A stretch of 64,000 nt of DNA. Source: Muribaculum sp. (lineage in GTDB: Bacteria > Bacillota > Clostridia > Lachnospirales > Lachnospiraceae). This document shows, one piece after another, positions 37,885-47,558 of this stretch. The stretch covers positions 20,189 through 84,188 of the forward strand of contig JAMPGV010000004.1 of the NCBI GenBank assembly GCA_023663735.1, in the 5' to 3' direction. Numbering within the stretch: position 1 is the stretch's first letter; each line of letters opens with the position of its first letter. The notes beneath the pieces were generated by a model. That model saw only the letters and a program-made list of their open reading frames with translations, was not told the origin of the DNA and made no database searches. Made by a program: the position numbers and the translations under genes.

Positions 37885-37927
37885 AAAAAAAGGAACCATT
37901 TCTTAGGATTTCTTAAGAATTGGCTCC
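37885..37927 (-). terminator. Terminator of the Na/Pi-tcdA unit
   Basis: GGAACCATTTCTTA (from 37892) pairs with TAAGAATTGGCTCC (to 37927) with two mismatches, and on the minus strand seven T residues follow (37885-37891). Confidence 0.88.
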
Positions 37928-37969
37928 CGCTCATTTAATAATTTCTTTTTGTGCTTTCCTTCCGGCTTT

Positions 37970-38680
37970 TCAAACCTTCTTCTCCCGGATTCCCGCCAGA
38001 TCCTTTACCACCTCTCCCGCGGCGATCAGCCCTGCCACAGACGGCACAAAGGCAATGCTTCCGGGTACGCGCGCTTCCTCCTGCCCCTCCGGCCGAACCG
38101 GCTCCTCCGTGGAATACACCACCTTCAGCCGCTCCACGCCCCGTTTCCGCAGTTCCCGGCGCATGACTCTGGCCAACGGACAGACGCTGGTCTCATAGAG
38201 ATCCGCCACCCTAAACCGGGTGGGATCCAGCTTATTCCCCGCCCCCATGGAGCTGATGACCGGAACACCCGCAGCCTGCGCCCGCAGGACGATGTCAATC
38301 TTGGCGGCGACGGTGTCCACCGCGTCCACCACATAAGAATACCGGGTAAAATCAAACGCTCCCGCAGTCTCCGGCAGATAAAAACAGCAATGGGTCTCCA
38401 CCCGCGCCTCCGGGTTGACGGACAGGATGCGCTCCCGCATCACCTCCGTCTTGTATCGCCCCACGGTCTGCTCCGTGGCAATGATCTGTCTGTTGAGATT
38501 GCTCATGGCAACCGTATCGTTGTCGATCAGGTCAAAACCGCCCACGCCGCTGCGCGCCAGCGCCTCCGCCACATAGCCGCCCACGCCGCCTACGCCGAAG
38601 ACGGCCACCGTCGCGTCCCGCAGACGTTCCATGGCCTCCCCGCCGATCAAGCGCTGCGTTCTGGAAAATCTCTCCTGCAT
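37970..38680 (-). CDS. tcdA: tRNA threonylcarbamoyladenosine dehydratase (TcdA/CsdL family)
   Basis: A 236-residue ThiF/E1-like protein. In the TcdA family it uses ATP to cyclise t6A37 of tRNA. SRTQRLIGGEAMERL is the family start; the Rossmann motif is FGVGGVGGYVAEALARSG (about 27-44), followed by DNDTVAMSNLNRQ, VVDAVDTVAAK, SMGAGNKLDPT and VCPLARVMRRELRKRG. The ATG shares one base with the stop of the upstream Na/Pi cotransporter gene (TAATG), so the genes are coupled. Confidence 0.9.
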   Translation of the reverse strand: MQERFSRTQRLIGGEAMERLRDATVAVFGVGGVGGYVAEALARSGVGGFDLIDNDTVAMSNLNRQIIATEQTVGRYKTEVMRERILSVNPEARVETHCCFYLPETAGAFDFTRYSYVVDAVDTVAAKIDIVLRAQAAGVPVISSMGAGNKLDPTRFRVADLYETSVCPLARVMRRELRKRGVERLKVVYSTEEPVRPEGQEEARVPGSIAFVPSVAGLIAAGEVVKDLAGIREKKV

Positions 38681-40341
38681 TATTCCACCGCCATCTCCTC
38701 TTCCTTCTCCGCCGCAATAATCGCAAACGCAATGTTGGTGGCATGGTCGGACACGCGCTCCAATCCGGACACGATATCGGAGAAGATCATGCCCGCCTCC
38801 GGCGTACACTCTCCCCGCGTCAGGCGCTCCACATGCTTTCTCTGCAGCTCCCGTTCCTTCTCGTCCACCCGATCCTCCAGCTCTACCACCTCCGACATCC
38901 TGCTGTCGTCGCTGTGGGCAAACATAGCGATGGCGTACTGAATGATCTTGTTGACCATGTCCAGCATCTCGCCCAGCTCCCGCTGCGCCTCCTTGCTGAT
39001 CGTTACGCCCAGTTCCTGCCGTTGTCTGGCCGCGTCCGCCACATTCTCCGCATGATCGCCGATGCGCTCGATGTCGTTCACCACATGAAACAGAGCGCCC
39101 AGACTCTTCAAATCTTCGATGGGCAGAGTCGTCTGATTGATTTTCACCAGATAGTCCGTGATGGCGTGGTTCAAAAAGTTGATATTTTTCTCCACCTCAT
39201 ACACTTCCTCTATGTCCTCTTCATCCAGCGTAATCAGCGCATTCATGGCGCGGTTTAAATTCTCGTTGGCCAGATCCGCCATGCGCTCCAGCTCCCGGAT
39301 CACGCCCACCACGGCGGTGGCCGGATTGAACACCACCTTGTCGCCGATATATTTCAGCTGATAACGCTCGCGGTAATTGACTTTTTTGTCCTCCCCGGGT
39401 ACACAGCGGCTGGCCAGACGGACAATCAGCCCGGAGAACGGGAATAGCACGATAACCTGAAAGATCTTGATGATCGTATGGGCGTTTGCCACAAAACGTC
39501 CGTTGTCGGGAGAAATCGTCCGGATCATATCAATCACCGGATCGATCGCCACCGCCAGAATCGCATAAATCAGCACCGTCCCGATCACATTAAACCAAAA
39601 ATGAATCAGCGCCGCCCGCTTCGCGTCTTTTTTGCCCGAGAGGGAAGCCAGAAGCGCCGTGGTACAGGCGCCGATGTTACAGCCCAATATAATATAGAGG
39701 CAGATGGGCAGGGAGAGGAGATCCTGATTGGCCATCAGCAGCACGATGCTGACCGTGACCGAGGAACTCTGGATCACGGACGTGAGCGCCACGCCCGTGA
39801 TCGTAGCTAATACCGGGCTGGTGAGGGATCCCAGAAACTCCACTACCTCCGGCACATTCCTCATATTTGCCATAGCTCCCGACATGGAATTAAGCCCCAG
39901 AAACAGGATGCCGAAACCGATGATAATCCCCGCCGCCTGTTTCACATTCTGCCTGCCGCAGAACGTGGCCGTCAGCACGCCCAGCAGTAAAATGATCGGG
40001 GCGATCTCAGAGAGATTGAAAGATACCAGCTGCGACGTGATTGTGGTACCGATATTGGCGCCAAAGATAACGCCCGCCGCCTGATACAGATTCATCAGCC
40101 CCGCGTTTACGAAGCTGACCACCATGGCGGTACAGGCCGAAGAGGACTGGATAATGCCGGTAAAGACAATGCCGATCAGCATCCCCATAAAACGATTGGT
40201 CGTAAAAATTTCTAAGATACGGCGGAGCTTTGCGCCCGCCACCTTCTCGATGGATTCGCTCATGAGACTCATTCCAAACAGAAAGAGTCCCAAACCGCCC
40301 GCCATAGACAAAATCATACTCATCAGTTCCTCTGCATTCAT
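38680..40341 (-). CDS. Na+/phosphate cotransporter family protein with PhoU domain
   Basis: A 553-residue membrane protein of the NptA/PNaS type. Two inverted Na/Pi repeats give about nine hydrophobic segments (about 8-325), including LGLFLFGMSLMS, the QSSSA motif in FTGIIQSSSACTAM and its second copy LTSVIQSSSVTVSIVLL, which carry the transport residues. The C-terminal part (about 345-545) is PhoU-like helical (ELERMADLANENLNRAM, NDIERIGDHAENVADAARQR). GGGGG stands eight bases before the ATG at 40341; a second Met two codons upstream is an alternative. It probably takes up phosphate, or related anions, with Na+. Confidence 0.93.
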   Translation of the reverse strand: MNAEELMSMILSMAGGLGLFLFGMSLMSESIEKVAGAKLRRILEIFTTNRFMGMLIGIVFTGIIQSSSACTAMVVSFVNAGLMNLYQAAGVIFGANIGTTITSQLVSFNLSEIAPIILLLGVLTATFCGRQNVKQAAGIIIGFGILFLGLNSMSGAMANMRNVPEVVEFLGSLTSPVLATITGVALTSVIQSSSVTVSIVLLMANQDLLSLPICLYIILGCNIGACTTALLASLSGKKDAKRAALIHFWFNVIGTVLIYAILAVAIDPVIDMIRTISPDNGRFVANAHTIIKIFQVIVLFPFSGLIVRLASRCVPGEDKKVNYRERYQLKYIGDKVVFNPATAVVGVIRELERMADLANENLNRAMNALITLDEEDIEEVYEVEKNINFLNHAITDYLVKINQTTLPIEDLKSLGALFHVVNDIERIGDHAENVADAARQRQELGVTISKEAQRELGEMLDMVNKIIQYAIAMFAHSDDSRMSEVVELEDRVDEKERELQRKHVERLTRGECTPEAGMIFSDIVSGLERVSDHATNIAFAIIAAEKEEEMAVE

Positions 40342-40533
40342 CTGCATTCCCCCGCACACCGCACAGCGCCGCGATATCGCCTTCCATAACGAGCCAGTAT
40401 ATTGCGCAAACCGCTCTTTTGCCAACACTTCTCTTTTATGTCTTCCCAAATTACTCCAATTTTATTTTACGGGAAAACACCAAAAGATACAATAGAAAAG
40501 TCTACAATTATAGAGCGTCCCTCTCCGGGTTCT

Positions 40534-41472
40534 TTACGCATTTTCACCAATATGCCGCGCGTGGTAGCGCCTGCCCGCCTCGATATCTGCCGCAAGCTGT
40601 TCCCGCAGGGCTTCCACATCCGGGAATTTCCGCTCCGCCCGCCGGAACGCATAGAGCGCCACTTCGATTTCCTCTCCGTAGATCTCCCTGTCAAAGTCAT
40701 ACAGATGGGACTCCACCCCCATGATCCGTTCCTTTGAGACGGTGGGTTTGCAGCCCACATTGCTGACCGCCCGGAACCGCTCCTCACCGCAGCGCACCTG
40801 AGAATAGTAAACCCCGGGCGGCGGCAGAATCTTATTCGGATCCGGCAGGAGATTGACCGTGGGAAACCCCAGCGTCCTCCCGATCCTGTTCCCCGCTGCC
40901 ACCTTCCCGGCCACCGTATAAGGCGCGCCCAGAAGTCTGCCTGCGCGCTCCAGTTCTCCCGCTTCCACATCGTTTCGGATCCGGCTGGAGCTGACCGCCT
41001 CTCCCTCCGCACAGACCTTCTCGATAAAACGCACCTCCAGTCCCAGCTCCCGCCCCAGAGTACACAGAAGCCCTGCGTCGCCCGCGCCCCGTCGGCCGAA
41101 AGAGACATCCTCCCCCGCAGCGATATAGCGCGCGCCTATTTTCCCGTACAGGAAGGTCCTCACAAAATCTTCCGGCTCGATGTCCGCGCTCTCCCCGTTC
41201 AAGGGAAATTCGATCAGCGTCTCCACGCCCATGCGCTCAAAAATCCGCCGCTTTTCCCCCACGGTGGACAGCACCCGCCCGTCGGAACGCCCAAACAGCG
41301 CCGCCGGGGACGGGTGAAACGTGAACACGCAGGAATGCAGTCCCCTGCCCCGCTGTTCCAGCACCTCCTCCAGCAGCCTGCGGTGGCCGATATGAACCCC
41401 GTCGAACTTCCCGAGCGCCACCGCGGTTGTGCCATGCAGTTGAAAATCCGTCGTTCCCTGAATGATTTGCAT
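40534..41472 (-). CDS. ribF: Bifunctional riboflavin kinase / FMN adenylyltransferase
   Basis: Converts riboflavin to FMN and then FAD. In the 312-residue protein the N-terminal FAD synthetase part has GKFDGVHIGHRRLLEEV (about 21-37) and SSSRIRNDVEAGELERA (about 155-171); the C-terminal kinase part has NRIGRTLGFPTVNL (about 193-206) and GVYYSQV. In this family ribF ends the truB group, as here (37 bases after truB). Of two Met codons, 41472 has GGGGAT upstream and 41484 has none, so 41472 was chosen. Confidence 0.96.
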   Translation of the reverse strand: MQIIQGTTDFQLHGTTAVALGKFDGVHIGHRRLLEEVLEQRGRGLHSCVFTFHPSPAALFGRSDGRVLSTVGEKRRIFERMGVETLIEFPLNGESADIEPEDFVRTFLYGKIGARYIAAGEDVSFGRRGAGDAGLLCTLGRELGLEVRFIEKVCAEGEAVSSSRIRNDVEAGELERAGRLLGAPYTVAGKVAAGNRIGRTLGFPTVNLLPDPNKILPPPGVYYSQVRCGEERFRAVSNVGCKPTVSKERIMGVESHLYDFDREIYGEEIEVALYAFRRAERKFPDVEALREQLAADIEAGRRYHARHIGENA

Positions 41473-41509
41473 TGTAATCCCCATTTCTGCGCTGCGGCGC
41501 AGCCCGCCG

Positions 41510-42409
41510 CTAAGACAAAAACATTTTCACCGGCCGGTAATGGCCGCGCGCCCCGTCGTAGGCATAAAGCCCCGCAAAATCGCCTTCCGCAAAATAAAAC
41601 CGTACCTGTACGTCCTGTGCGTACACTTCCCCCTCGTCGGTCTGTTCCGGACGGACGGCGTTGCCGTTTTCCAGAAGCCCCCTGTACGCCTCCCGCACAT
41701 GCAGAGCCGGACAGTCCGCAAAGATCTCGTCCACCGCCGTCAGCACCTCACCGATGCGCCCCTCGTCCCGCAGGGTCTCCAACTCTCCCAGCGTCACCGC
41801 CTCCTGCAGGCCAAAACGCCCCGACCGGGTGCGCACCAGACTCTCCATAACGCCCCCGCAGCCCAATTTCTCCCCGATATCGGCGCAGAGCGTGCGGATA
41901 TATGTTCCCTTGGAGCAGACGACGCGCAGCTTCACCACAGGCAGCGCCATCTCCAGAATTTCCAGCTCATGGATCGCCACCGGACGCGCCCTGCGCTCCA
42001 CCTCTTTCCCCTCGCGGGCCAGCTCATACAGCCTTTTGCCGTCCACTTTCAGCGCGGAATACATGGGCGGAATCTGCTCATAAGCCCCCAGAAAGCCAAG
42101 AACCGCCTCCCGCGCCTGCTCCTCGGAACATTCCACGGGACGCTCCCGCAGAACCGTTCCGCAGACATCCTGCGTGTCCGTCGAGATCCCCAGCCGGAGC
42201 GCCGCCACATATTCCTTGTCCCGCTCCGTCAACAGGCCGCACAGCTTTGTCCCGCTTCCCACACAAACCGGAAGCACACCGGTCGCCTGAGGATCCAGTG
42301 TACCGGTGTGCCCTATTTTTCTCTGACCCAGAATGCCCCGCATTTTGGCCACCACATCGTGGGAGGTATACCCCGCCTCCTTATGGATGTTTATGATTCC
42401 ATTATACAT
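41510..42409 (-). CDS. truB: tRNA pseudouridine-55 synthase
   Basis: Makes pseudouridine 55 in the T loop of tRNAs. 299 residues. MYNGIINIHKEAGYTSHDVV and KIGHTGTLDPQATGVLPVCVG (catalytic Asp in TLDP) identify it; CSKGTYIRTLCADIGEKLG and RTRSGRFGLQEAVTL follow. The ATG at 42409 lies inside the end of nrnA (8-base overlap) and has GGGGAG upstream, so translation is probably coupled. Confidence 0.97.
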   Translation of the reverse strand: MYNGIINIHKEAGYTSHDVVAKMRGILGQRKIGHTGTLDPQATGVLPVCVGSGTKLCGLLTERDKEYVAALRLGISTDTQDVCGTVLRERPVECSEEQAREAVLGFLGAYEQIPPMYSALKVDGKRLYELAREGKEVERRARPVAIHELEILEMALPVVKLRVVCSKGTYIRTLCADIGEKLGCGGVMESLVRTRSGRFGLQEAVTLGELETLRDEGRIGEVLTAVDEIFADCPALHVREAYRGLLENGNAVRPEQTDEGEVYAQDVQVRFYFAEGDFAGLYAYDGARGHYRPVKMFLS

Positions 42410-43373
42410 TTTTACGCTCCCCGTCCGTCTCTTCCAGCTGCTTCTCAATGTGCAGGGAAAGATTGTTCACACAGTCATAAAATGTCCCCCTCATCGTACA
42501 GCCCGCCGCGCGCACATGTCCGCCGCCGCCGAAAAAGAGCGCAACCTTCGCCACGTCCACTTTCTCGTCGGAGCGCATACTGACCTTGTACTCCAGCACA
42601 TCCGTCTCATACATGAAAATCGCACAGCTGACGCCCTTGATATTTCTCAACTGATTCACAATCCCGTCCAAATCCTCCGGACCCGCATGATAAAAATCCA
42701 TCACCTTGCGGCTCAGGACGCTCACCACGCATCTCCCGTCCAGAAAACGGATGCTCTCCATCAGCGCTCTGCCCATAATCTGCGCCTGCAGATAGCTCTT
42801 CTGGTAAAAACTCTCCTCGATCAGCTTGGAAAAATCAAAGCCGAATCCAATCAGTTTTGCCCCCTTGCGCATGGTCTCCGGGGTCGTATTGGAATACTGA
42901 AACACCCCCGTATCGTGGATGATTCCCACATAGAGCGTCTCCGCCAGATTCCTGTCCAGCTCCTCCTCACCGATCAGGTCATACAACACCTCGCAGGTGG
43001 AACCGACCTGCGGACATACATAATTGACGTCCCCGCAGCCCGGATTGCTCACATGATGGTCGATATTGATCCGCTTTCCGGCTCTCCGAAAATAAACGGC
43101 GGCCTCCCCCAGACGTTCCTCGTTGCAATCGAGCGCGAAGAAAACGTCGAAGGCTTCCTCCTCTGGATAATCGCTCACGATCTCGTCATACCCGGCAAGA
43201 TTGGCGAAAACCTCCGGCGGTTTCTGCAAAAACACTTTCACCTGTGCCTGCGGCATCTTTTTCTTCAAATACTGCCACAGGGACAGACAGGCGCCGACGC
43301 AGTCTCCGTCCGGCCTGACATGTCCGCCGATGGCAATGCGCTTTGCACCGCCTGCTTCCTGTAATAAATTCAT
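42402..43373 (-). CDS. nrnA: DHH/DHHA1 phosphoesterase NrnA (nano-RNase / pAp phosphatase)
   Basis: Degrades very short RNAs and dephosphorylates 3'-phosphoadenosine 5'-phosphate. In the 323-residue protein the DHH domain has GGHVRPDGDCVGACL, a central FFALDCNEE and INIDHHVSNPGCG (DHH motif); the DHHA1 domain ends with FFGGGGHVRAAGCTM (GGGH motif). GAGGAATCT precedes the ATG. It sits between rbfA and truB, its usual position in Firmicutes. Confidence 0.95.
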   Translation of the reverse strand: MNLLQEAGGAKRIAIGGHVRPDGDCVGACLSLWQYLKKKMPQAQVKVFLQKPPEVFANLAGYDEIVSDYPEEEAFDVFFALDCNEERLGEAAVYFRRAGKRINIDHHVSNPGCGDVNYVCPQVGSTCEVLYDLIGEEELDRNLAETLYVGIIHDTGVFQYSNTTPETMRKGAKLIGFGFDFSKLIEESFYQKSYLQAQIMGRALMESIRFLDGRCVVSVLSRKVMDFYHAGPEDLDGIVNQLRNIKGVSCAIFMYETDVLEYKVSMRSDEKVDVAKVALFFGGGGHVRAAGCTMRGTFYDCVNNLSLHIEKQLEETDGERKNV

Positions 43374-43380
43374 AGATTCC

Positions 43381-43785
43381 TCACTCTTCCCCGTCCGGAT
43401 CCGGCTCGTTCTCCCCGTCCGACGTCCTCGCCTGACCACCCACAACTTCGTCGATTCTGCGGGACATATTCACACCATACTCGATAGACTGATCCATGAT
43501 GAACGTAATCTCCGGCGTGTTGCGCAGATTGACGGCTTTGGCAAGCTGTCTCTTGACAAACCCTTCCGCGCTCCGCAGCCCCGCAAGCGTCGCCGCCCGC
43601 GCCTCATCGTCGCCCAGAACGCTGATCCACGCCTTGCAGCTCTTTAAATCGGGAGCCACCTCCACGGCCACCACGCTGGTCAGCGGGCTGATGCGGGGAT
43701 CCTTGATCTCCCCCCGGATGATCTCGGCAAGCACACGCTGCACCTCGCCGTTCACCCGGGTATTTTTGACACTGTTCTTTCTCAT
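43381..43785 (-). CDS. rbfA: Ribosome-binding factor A
   Basis: A 134-residue KH-like factor that helps mature the 30S subunit (16S rRNA 5' helix). EVQRVLAEIIRGEIKDPRI at the N-terminus, VVAVEVAPDLKSCKAWISVL, and LRNTPEITFIMDQSIEYG are typical. The C-terminal end (after about 120) is acidic (DGENEPDPDGEE). AGGAAATAGAGGA precedes the ATG. Unusually for this operon, about 400 bases of repeats and hairpins separate it from infB. Confidence 0.97.
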   Translation of the reverse strand: MRKNSVKNTRVNGEVQRVLAEIIRGEIKDPRISPLTSVVAVEVAPDLKSCKAWISVLGDDEARAATLAGLRSAEGFVKRQLAKAVNLRNTPEITFIMDQSIEYGVNMSRRIDEVVGGQARTSDGENEPDPDGEE

Positions 43786-43812
43786 TCCTCTATTTCCTTT
43801 TCTAAAACTTTC

Positions 43813-44072
43813 GCCTGACCGACGAAGGCTGGCTGCACCTAGACCGCATCATCTGACGCCCGCCGCCTGACCGACGAAGGCCGGCTGCATCTAGACCGCA
43901 TCATCTGACGCCCGCCGCCTGACCGACGAAGGCCGGCTGCATCTAGACCGCATCATCTGACGCCTGCCGCCTGACCGACGAAAGCCGGCTGCACCTAGAC
44001 CGCATCATCTGACGCCCGCCGCCTGACCGACGAAGGCCGGCTGCACCTAGACCGCATCATCTGACGCCCGCC
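43813..44072. repeat. Five 52-bp tandem repeats between infB and rbfA
   Basis: The unit starts GCCTGACCGACGAAGGC at 43813 and recurs exactly every 52 bases (43865, 43917, 43969, 44021), ending at 44072. Copies differ at only a few positions. There are no spacers, so it is not a CRISPR array. On the minus strand the units lie in the infB-rbfA transcript. Confidence 0.95.
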
Positions 44073-44079
44073 ATCCGCC

Positions 44080-44104
44080 GGAAGAATGCCCACGGCATTC
44101 TTCC
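44080..44104. repeat. Perfect 11-bp hairpin in the infB-rbfA spacer
   Basis: GGAAGAATGCC (44080-44090), loop CAC, GGCATTCTTCC (44094-44104). No T run follows on the minus strand. Confidence 0.85.
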
Positions 44105-44105
44105 C

Positions 44106-44163
44106 GATGAGGTCTAGTTACACTTAGACAGCGTACTTTGCTGTCTTAGTGTAACTCCTCATC
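44106..44163. repeat. Long hairpin related to the core of the interspersed elements
   Basis: GTTACACTTAGACAGC (44117-44132) pairs perfectly with GCTGTCTTAGTGTAAC (44140-44155) around the 7-base loop GTACTTT; GATGAG/CTCATC (44106-44111, 44158-44163) closes it further out. The CACTTAG...CTTA.GTG frame and loop resemble the central hairpin of the elements near 30.4 and 53.8 kb, with different stem bases. Confidence 0.85.
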
Positions 44164-44185
44164 GTCCTCATCGTCCTCATCGTCC

Positions 44186-47173
44186 TTAACGTGGTACCTC
44201 CACCATCACATAGGCCTCCACGATATCCAGTTCCTTCATCTGGTCAAAGCCCTCGAACACCAGACCACACTCAAACCCGGCCTTGACCTCCTTCACATCA
44301 TCCTTAAACCGCTTCAGGGAAGCCAGATTGCCCTCGAAAATCTGATCGCCCTCTCTGGTGATGCGGATCTTGCACCCTCTGCGGAACTCGCCGTCCAGCA
44401 CATAGGAACCTGCAATATTGCCGATCTGGGAAGCCTTGAACAGCTGACGCACCTCCGCATGGCCGATGACCCGCTCCTCGAAGATCGGATCCAGCATCCC
44501 CTTCATGGCGGCCTCGATATCTTCAACGGCCTGATAAATCACCTTGTAGAGCCGCACGTCAACGCCTTCCTGCTCCGCGGTGGCCTTAGCCGTAGCGTCC
44601 GGCCTCACGTTAAAGCCGATGATGATCGCATTGGACGCGCTGGCCAGCACCACGTCGGACTCGTTGATAGCGCCCACGCCGCCGTGGATGCATTTCACCA
44701 CAATCTCCTCGTTGGAAAGCTTCAACAGAGACTGTTTTACCGCCTCCACGCTTCCCTGCACATCCGCTTTGACGATCAGGTTCAGCTCCTTCAGATTGCC
44801 CTCCTGAATCTGGGAGAACAAATCGTCCAGCGACATTCCCGTCTTGGTGTCCTCCAGCATTTTTTCTTTATTTTGAGCCAGATAGGTCTCTGCAAACGAT
44901 CTGGCCGTCTTGTCGTTCTCATGGGCGATAAACACCTCGCCCGCACTGGGTACGTCGGACAGTCCCAGAATCTCCACCGGCGTGGAAGGCCCCGCCTCGC
45001 GGACTCTCCTGCCTTTGTCGTCCACCATGGCGCGTACCTTGCCGTGGCTTGCTCCCGCGGAGATAAAGTCTCCCACATGAAGCGTACCCTTCTGCACCAG
45101 CACGGTAGCCACAGGGCCGCGGCCTTTGTCCAGCTCTGCCTCTATGACCAGTCCTCTGGCCTGTCTGTTGGGGTTCGCCTTCAATTCCAGAATATCCGCG
45201 GTGAGCAGAATGGTCTCCAACAGATCTTCGATCCCCTGTCCGGACTTGGCCGACACCGGCACAAACTCGGTATTGCCGCCCCAATCCGTGGCGATCAGCT
45301 CATACTCTGTCAGCTCCTGCTTGACGCGCTCCACATTTGCGGAGGGTTTGTCAATCTTATTGACAGCGACAATAATCTCGATTCCGGCCGCCTTGGCATG
45401 ATTGATGGCCTCGATGGTCTGGGGCATCACGCCGTCGTCCGCAGCCACCACCAAAATGGCGATATCCGTGGAATTGGCGCCGCGCATACGCATGGCGGTA
45501 AACGCCTCATGGCCGGGCGTATCCAGAAACGTAATCTTGCGCTCTCCCAGAGATACCGTATACGCACCGATGTGCTGTGTGATGCCGCCGGCCTCCTTGT
45601 CCGTCACATTCGTTTTCCGGATAGCGTCCAAAAGGGAGGTCTTGCCGTGATCCACATGTCCCATGACGCAGATCACGGGCGGTCTCTCCACCAGCAGATC
45701 GGACTCTTCTTCCTCCTCGCGCAGCAGCTCCTCGATCACGTCCACTTTGACTTCCCGCTCACAGAGAATGTCGTATTCCATAGCGATATTCTCCGCATCC
45801 TCATAGGAAATCTCCTGATTGACCGTCACGACCTTGCCCTCCAGAAACAGCTTCTTGACAATGGCCGCGGGCTGAAGCTTCATCTTCTCCGCCAATTCTT
45901 TGATGGTGATGGATTCGGGCAGCACGATCACCTTGATGACCTCCTCCACCACATCCTTCTTCTCCGGCTTGATAAACCTGCCGGGTTTGTTCTTCAGCGC
46001 CTCTTCCTCCTCATAAATCAGATCCTTGCGGGAGCGCTTGTTGTCCTTCTCGCGCCCCATGCGCCTCTTGTCGTCATCGCGCTTTTTCTCCATATCCTTG
46101 GCCGGAGCTTCTCCCGCGAATCCTCTGTGCGCTCCCTGTCCTGCGGCCGCCCTGTTGTCGCGCCCGCCGCTAAAACCGCGTCCGGGACCTGCGTTGCGGC
46201 GGTCGCCTTCACCGCCCGGACGGCCTTGGCGGTTAAAGCCGCCCTGTCTGTCCGCTCCGCCCGGTCTGCCGTTCTGGACGCCGCCACGGTTCGGATACTG
46301 GCCGCCCTGTCTCTGGCCGCCGGCTCCCTGACCGGGTCTTCTGTTGTCACGCGCGCCTCTCTCGCCCTGAAAACGCTCTCCCTGCGGACGTTCCCCTTGA
46401 GAGCGTTCTCCTTGGGGACGTTCTCCCTGAAAACGCTCTCTCTGGGTGTTTCCTGCGGAAACATTCCCCTGCTGCGCGCCGCTCTGAGATGCGTTTTCCC
46501 GAACCGCCTCCTGCTGCGGACGCTTTGCGCCCTCCTCCGCGCGCTTTGCGGGCTGAGGTCTGCTGTCCACCATCTGCACCGAGGGCGTCGGGGACGGCGG
46601 CGTCAGCGGTTTGATAGGACGCACGGGCGCCTGCGCCCTGCCGTTCCCGTAACCGCCCTGATTCCTGCCCTGTCCTCCCATAGAACGCTGTCCGTTTCCT
46701 CCCGGACGCTGTCCGCCGCCCTGACGGCCGCCGGACATTTTAGAATTCTGGGGATTGCTGACAAAGATGATATTGCTCTTTTTCTTCTTGGGCTGTTCTC
46801 CCCGCTGCTCCCCTTTTTGACCTGCTCTGGAATCCGCCTGTCTGGCAGCCTCGTTTGACTTGGCCGTCTCATTCTCCTTGGCAGGATCTCCCGGCTTGGA
46901 TGTCTCGTCCGCCTTGGACGCTCCGCTTTCTCTGGCAGGCTCTCCCGCCTTGGACGTCTCCTGCTTGGAATCTTTCGACTCCTTCTCTCCGCTGTGCGCG
47001 GGTTCCGTCTTGTCCGCTTTCCCGAACGCCTTGCGCACCAACGCGGCCGCCTCTTCGTCCACGGAACTCTGGGCAACCTTAGCCTCTATTCCTTTTTCCT
47101 GCAAGAAACTCAATATATCCTTACTTTGTTTATCCATTTCTTTTGCAAGCTCATGTACCTTGATTTTCGCCAT
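44186..47173 (-). CDS. infB: Translation initiation factor IF-2
   Basis: GTPase that brings fMet-tRNA to the 30S subunit. 995 residues, long for Firmicutes because of an N-terminal region (about 55-370) of low complexity: charged Lys/Glu/Ala stretches, then Arg/Gly/Gln-rich repeats including several [10 protein letters not shown] units (about 245-275). The start ([20 protein letters not shown]) is the IF2_N domain; a second one is near 410-460 ([15 protein letters not shown]). The G domain has [24 protein letters not shown] and [10 protein letters not shown], followed by domains II to IV ending in [16 protein letters not shown] precedes the ATG at 47173. It is part of the nusA-infB operon. 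Confidence 0.98.
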   Translation of the reverse strand: MAKIKVHELAKEMDKQSKDILSFLQEKGIEAKVAQSSVDEEAAALVRKAFGKADKTEPAHSGEKESKDSKQETSKAGEPARESGASKADETSKPGDPAKENETAKSNEAARQADSRAGQKGEQRGEQPKKKKSNIIFVSNPQNSKMSGGRQGGGQRPGGNGQRSMGGQGRNQGGYGNGRAQAPVRPIKPLTPPSPTPSVQMVDSRPQPAKRAEEGAKRPQQEAVRENASQSGAQQGNVSAGNTQRERFQGERPQGERSQGERPQGERFQGERGARDNRRPGQGAGGQRQGGQYPNRGGVQNGRPGGADRQGGFNRQGRPGGEGDRRNAGPGRGFSGGRDNRAAAGQGAHRGFAGEAPAKDMEKKRDDDKRRMGREKDNKRSRKDLIYEEEEALKNKPGRFIKPEKKDVVEEVIKVIVLPESITIKELAEKMKLQPAAIVKKLFLEGKVVTVNQEISYEDAENIAMEYDILCEREVKVDVIEELLREEEEESDLLVERPPVICVMGHVDHGKTSLLDAIRKTNVTDKEAGGITQHIGAYTVSLGERKITFLDTPGHEAFTAMRMRGANSTDIAILVVAADDGVMPQTIEAINHAKAAGIEIIVAVNKIDKPSANVERVKQELTEYELIATDWGGNTEFVPVSAKSGQGIEDLLETILLTADILELKANPNRQARGLVIEAELDKGRGPVATVLVQKGTLHVGDFISAGASHGKVRAMVDDKGRRVREAGPSTPVEILGLSDVPSAGEVFIAHENDKTARSFAETYLAQNKEKMLEDTKTGMSLDDLFSQIQEGNLKELNLIVKADVQGSVEAVKQSLLKLSNEEIVVKCIHGGVGAINESDVVLASASNAIIIGFNVRPDATAKATAEQEGVDVRLYKVIYQAVEDIEAAMKGMLDPIFEERVIGHAEVRQLFKASQIGNIAGSYVLDGEFRRGCKIRITREGDQIFEGNLASLKRFKDDVKEVKAGFECGLVFEGFDQMKELDIVEAYVMVEVPR

Positions 47174-47246
47174 GCTTTCCTCCATTTCCTGTCGCCGCCC
47201 AAGCCGCGGCCACAAATCAGATCTTTCAAATCAGGTTTCTATCCGA

Positions 47247-47558
47247 TCAGGTTTCCATCCGTTTGACAATCTCTTCCGCCAGTCCTGCGTCACACACGGC
47301 AAGAGAGGAGCGCAGATCCTTTCCGATCGCTCTGCCCAGCTCATCTTTCGTGCCAAACGCACGAATCGGGACCTCATAAAATTTGCATTTATCCATAAAC
47401 AGCTTTCTGGTGTTCGCTGATGCGTCCTCCGCAATGATCACCAGCATGGCGGAACCTTTTTTCACTGCTTCCAACGTCTGGAATTCACCGCTCACCAGAT
47501 TTCGCCCTCTCATTGCAAGTCCCAGTAACACCAAGACTTTATTCTGCTTCAAGTTCAT
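47247..47558 (-). CDS. ylxQ: L7Ae/L30e family ribosomal protein YlxQ
   Basis: A 103-residue putative RNA-binding protein of the L7Ae/L30e/Gadd45 fold. KVLVLLGLAMRGRNLVSGE, KKGSAMLVIIAEDASANT and RSSLAVCDAGLAEEIV are typical of YlxQ, which often lies before infB and probably binds kink-turn-like RNA. The ATG at 47558 has AAAGGAG upstream and overlaps the end of the ylxR frame by 20 bases. Confidence 0.93.
   Translation of the reverse strand: MNLKQNKVLVLLGLAMRGRNLVSGEFQTLEAVKKGSAMLVIIAEDASANTRKLFMDKCKFYEVPIRAFGTKDELGRAIGKDLRSSLAVCDAGLAEEIVKRMET

Noticed and set aside
43813-44072. Regular repeats that might be a CRISPR array
   Set aside because: The 52-bp units are contiguous with no unique spacers, and no cas gene is in the window.
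44459-46858. Plus-strand ORF of 799 codons opposite infB
   Set aside because: It is a shadow of infB: no start site or domain, and its composition follows the codon pattern of the minus-strand gene.
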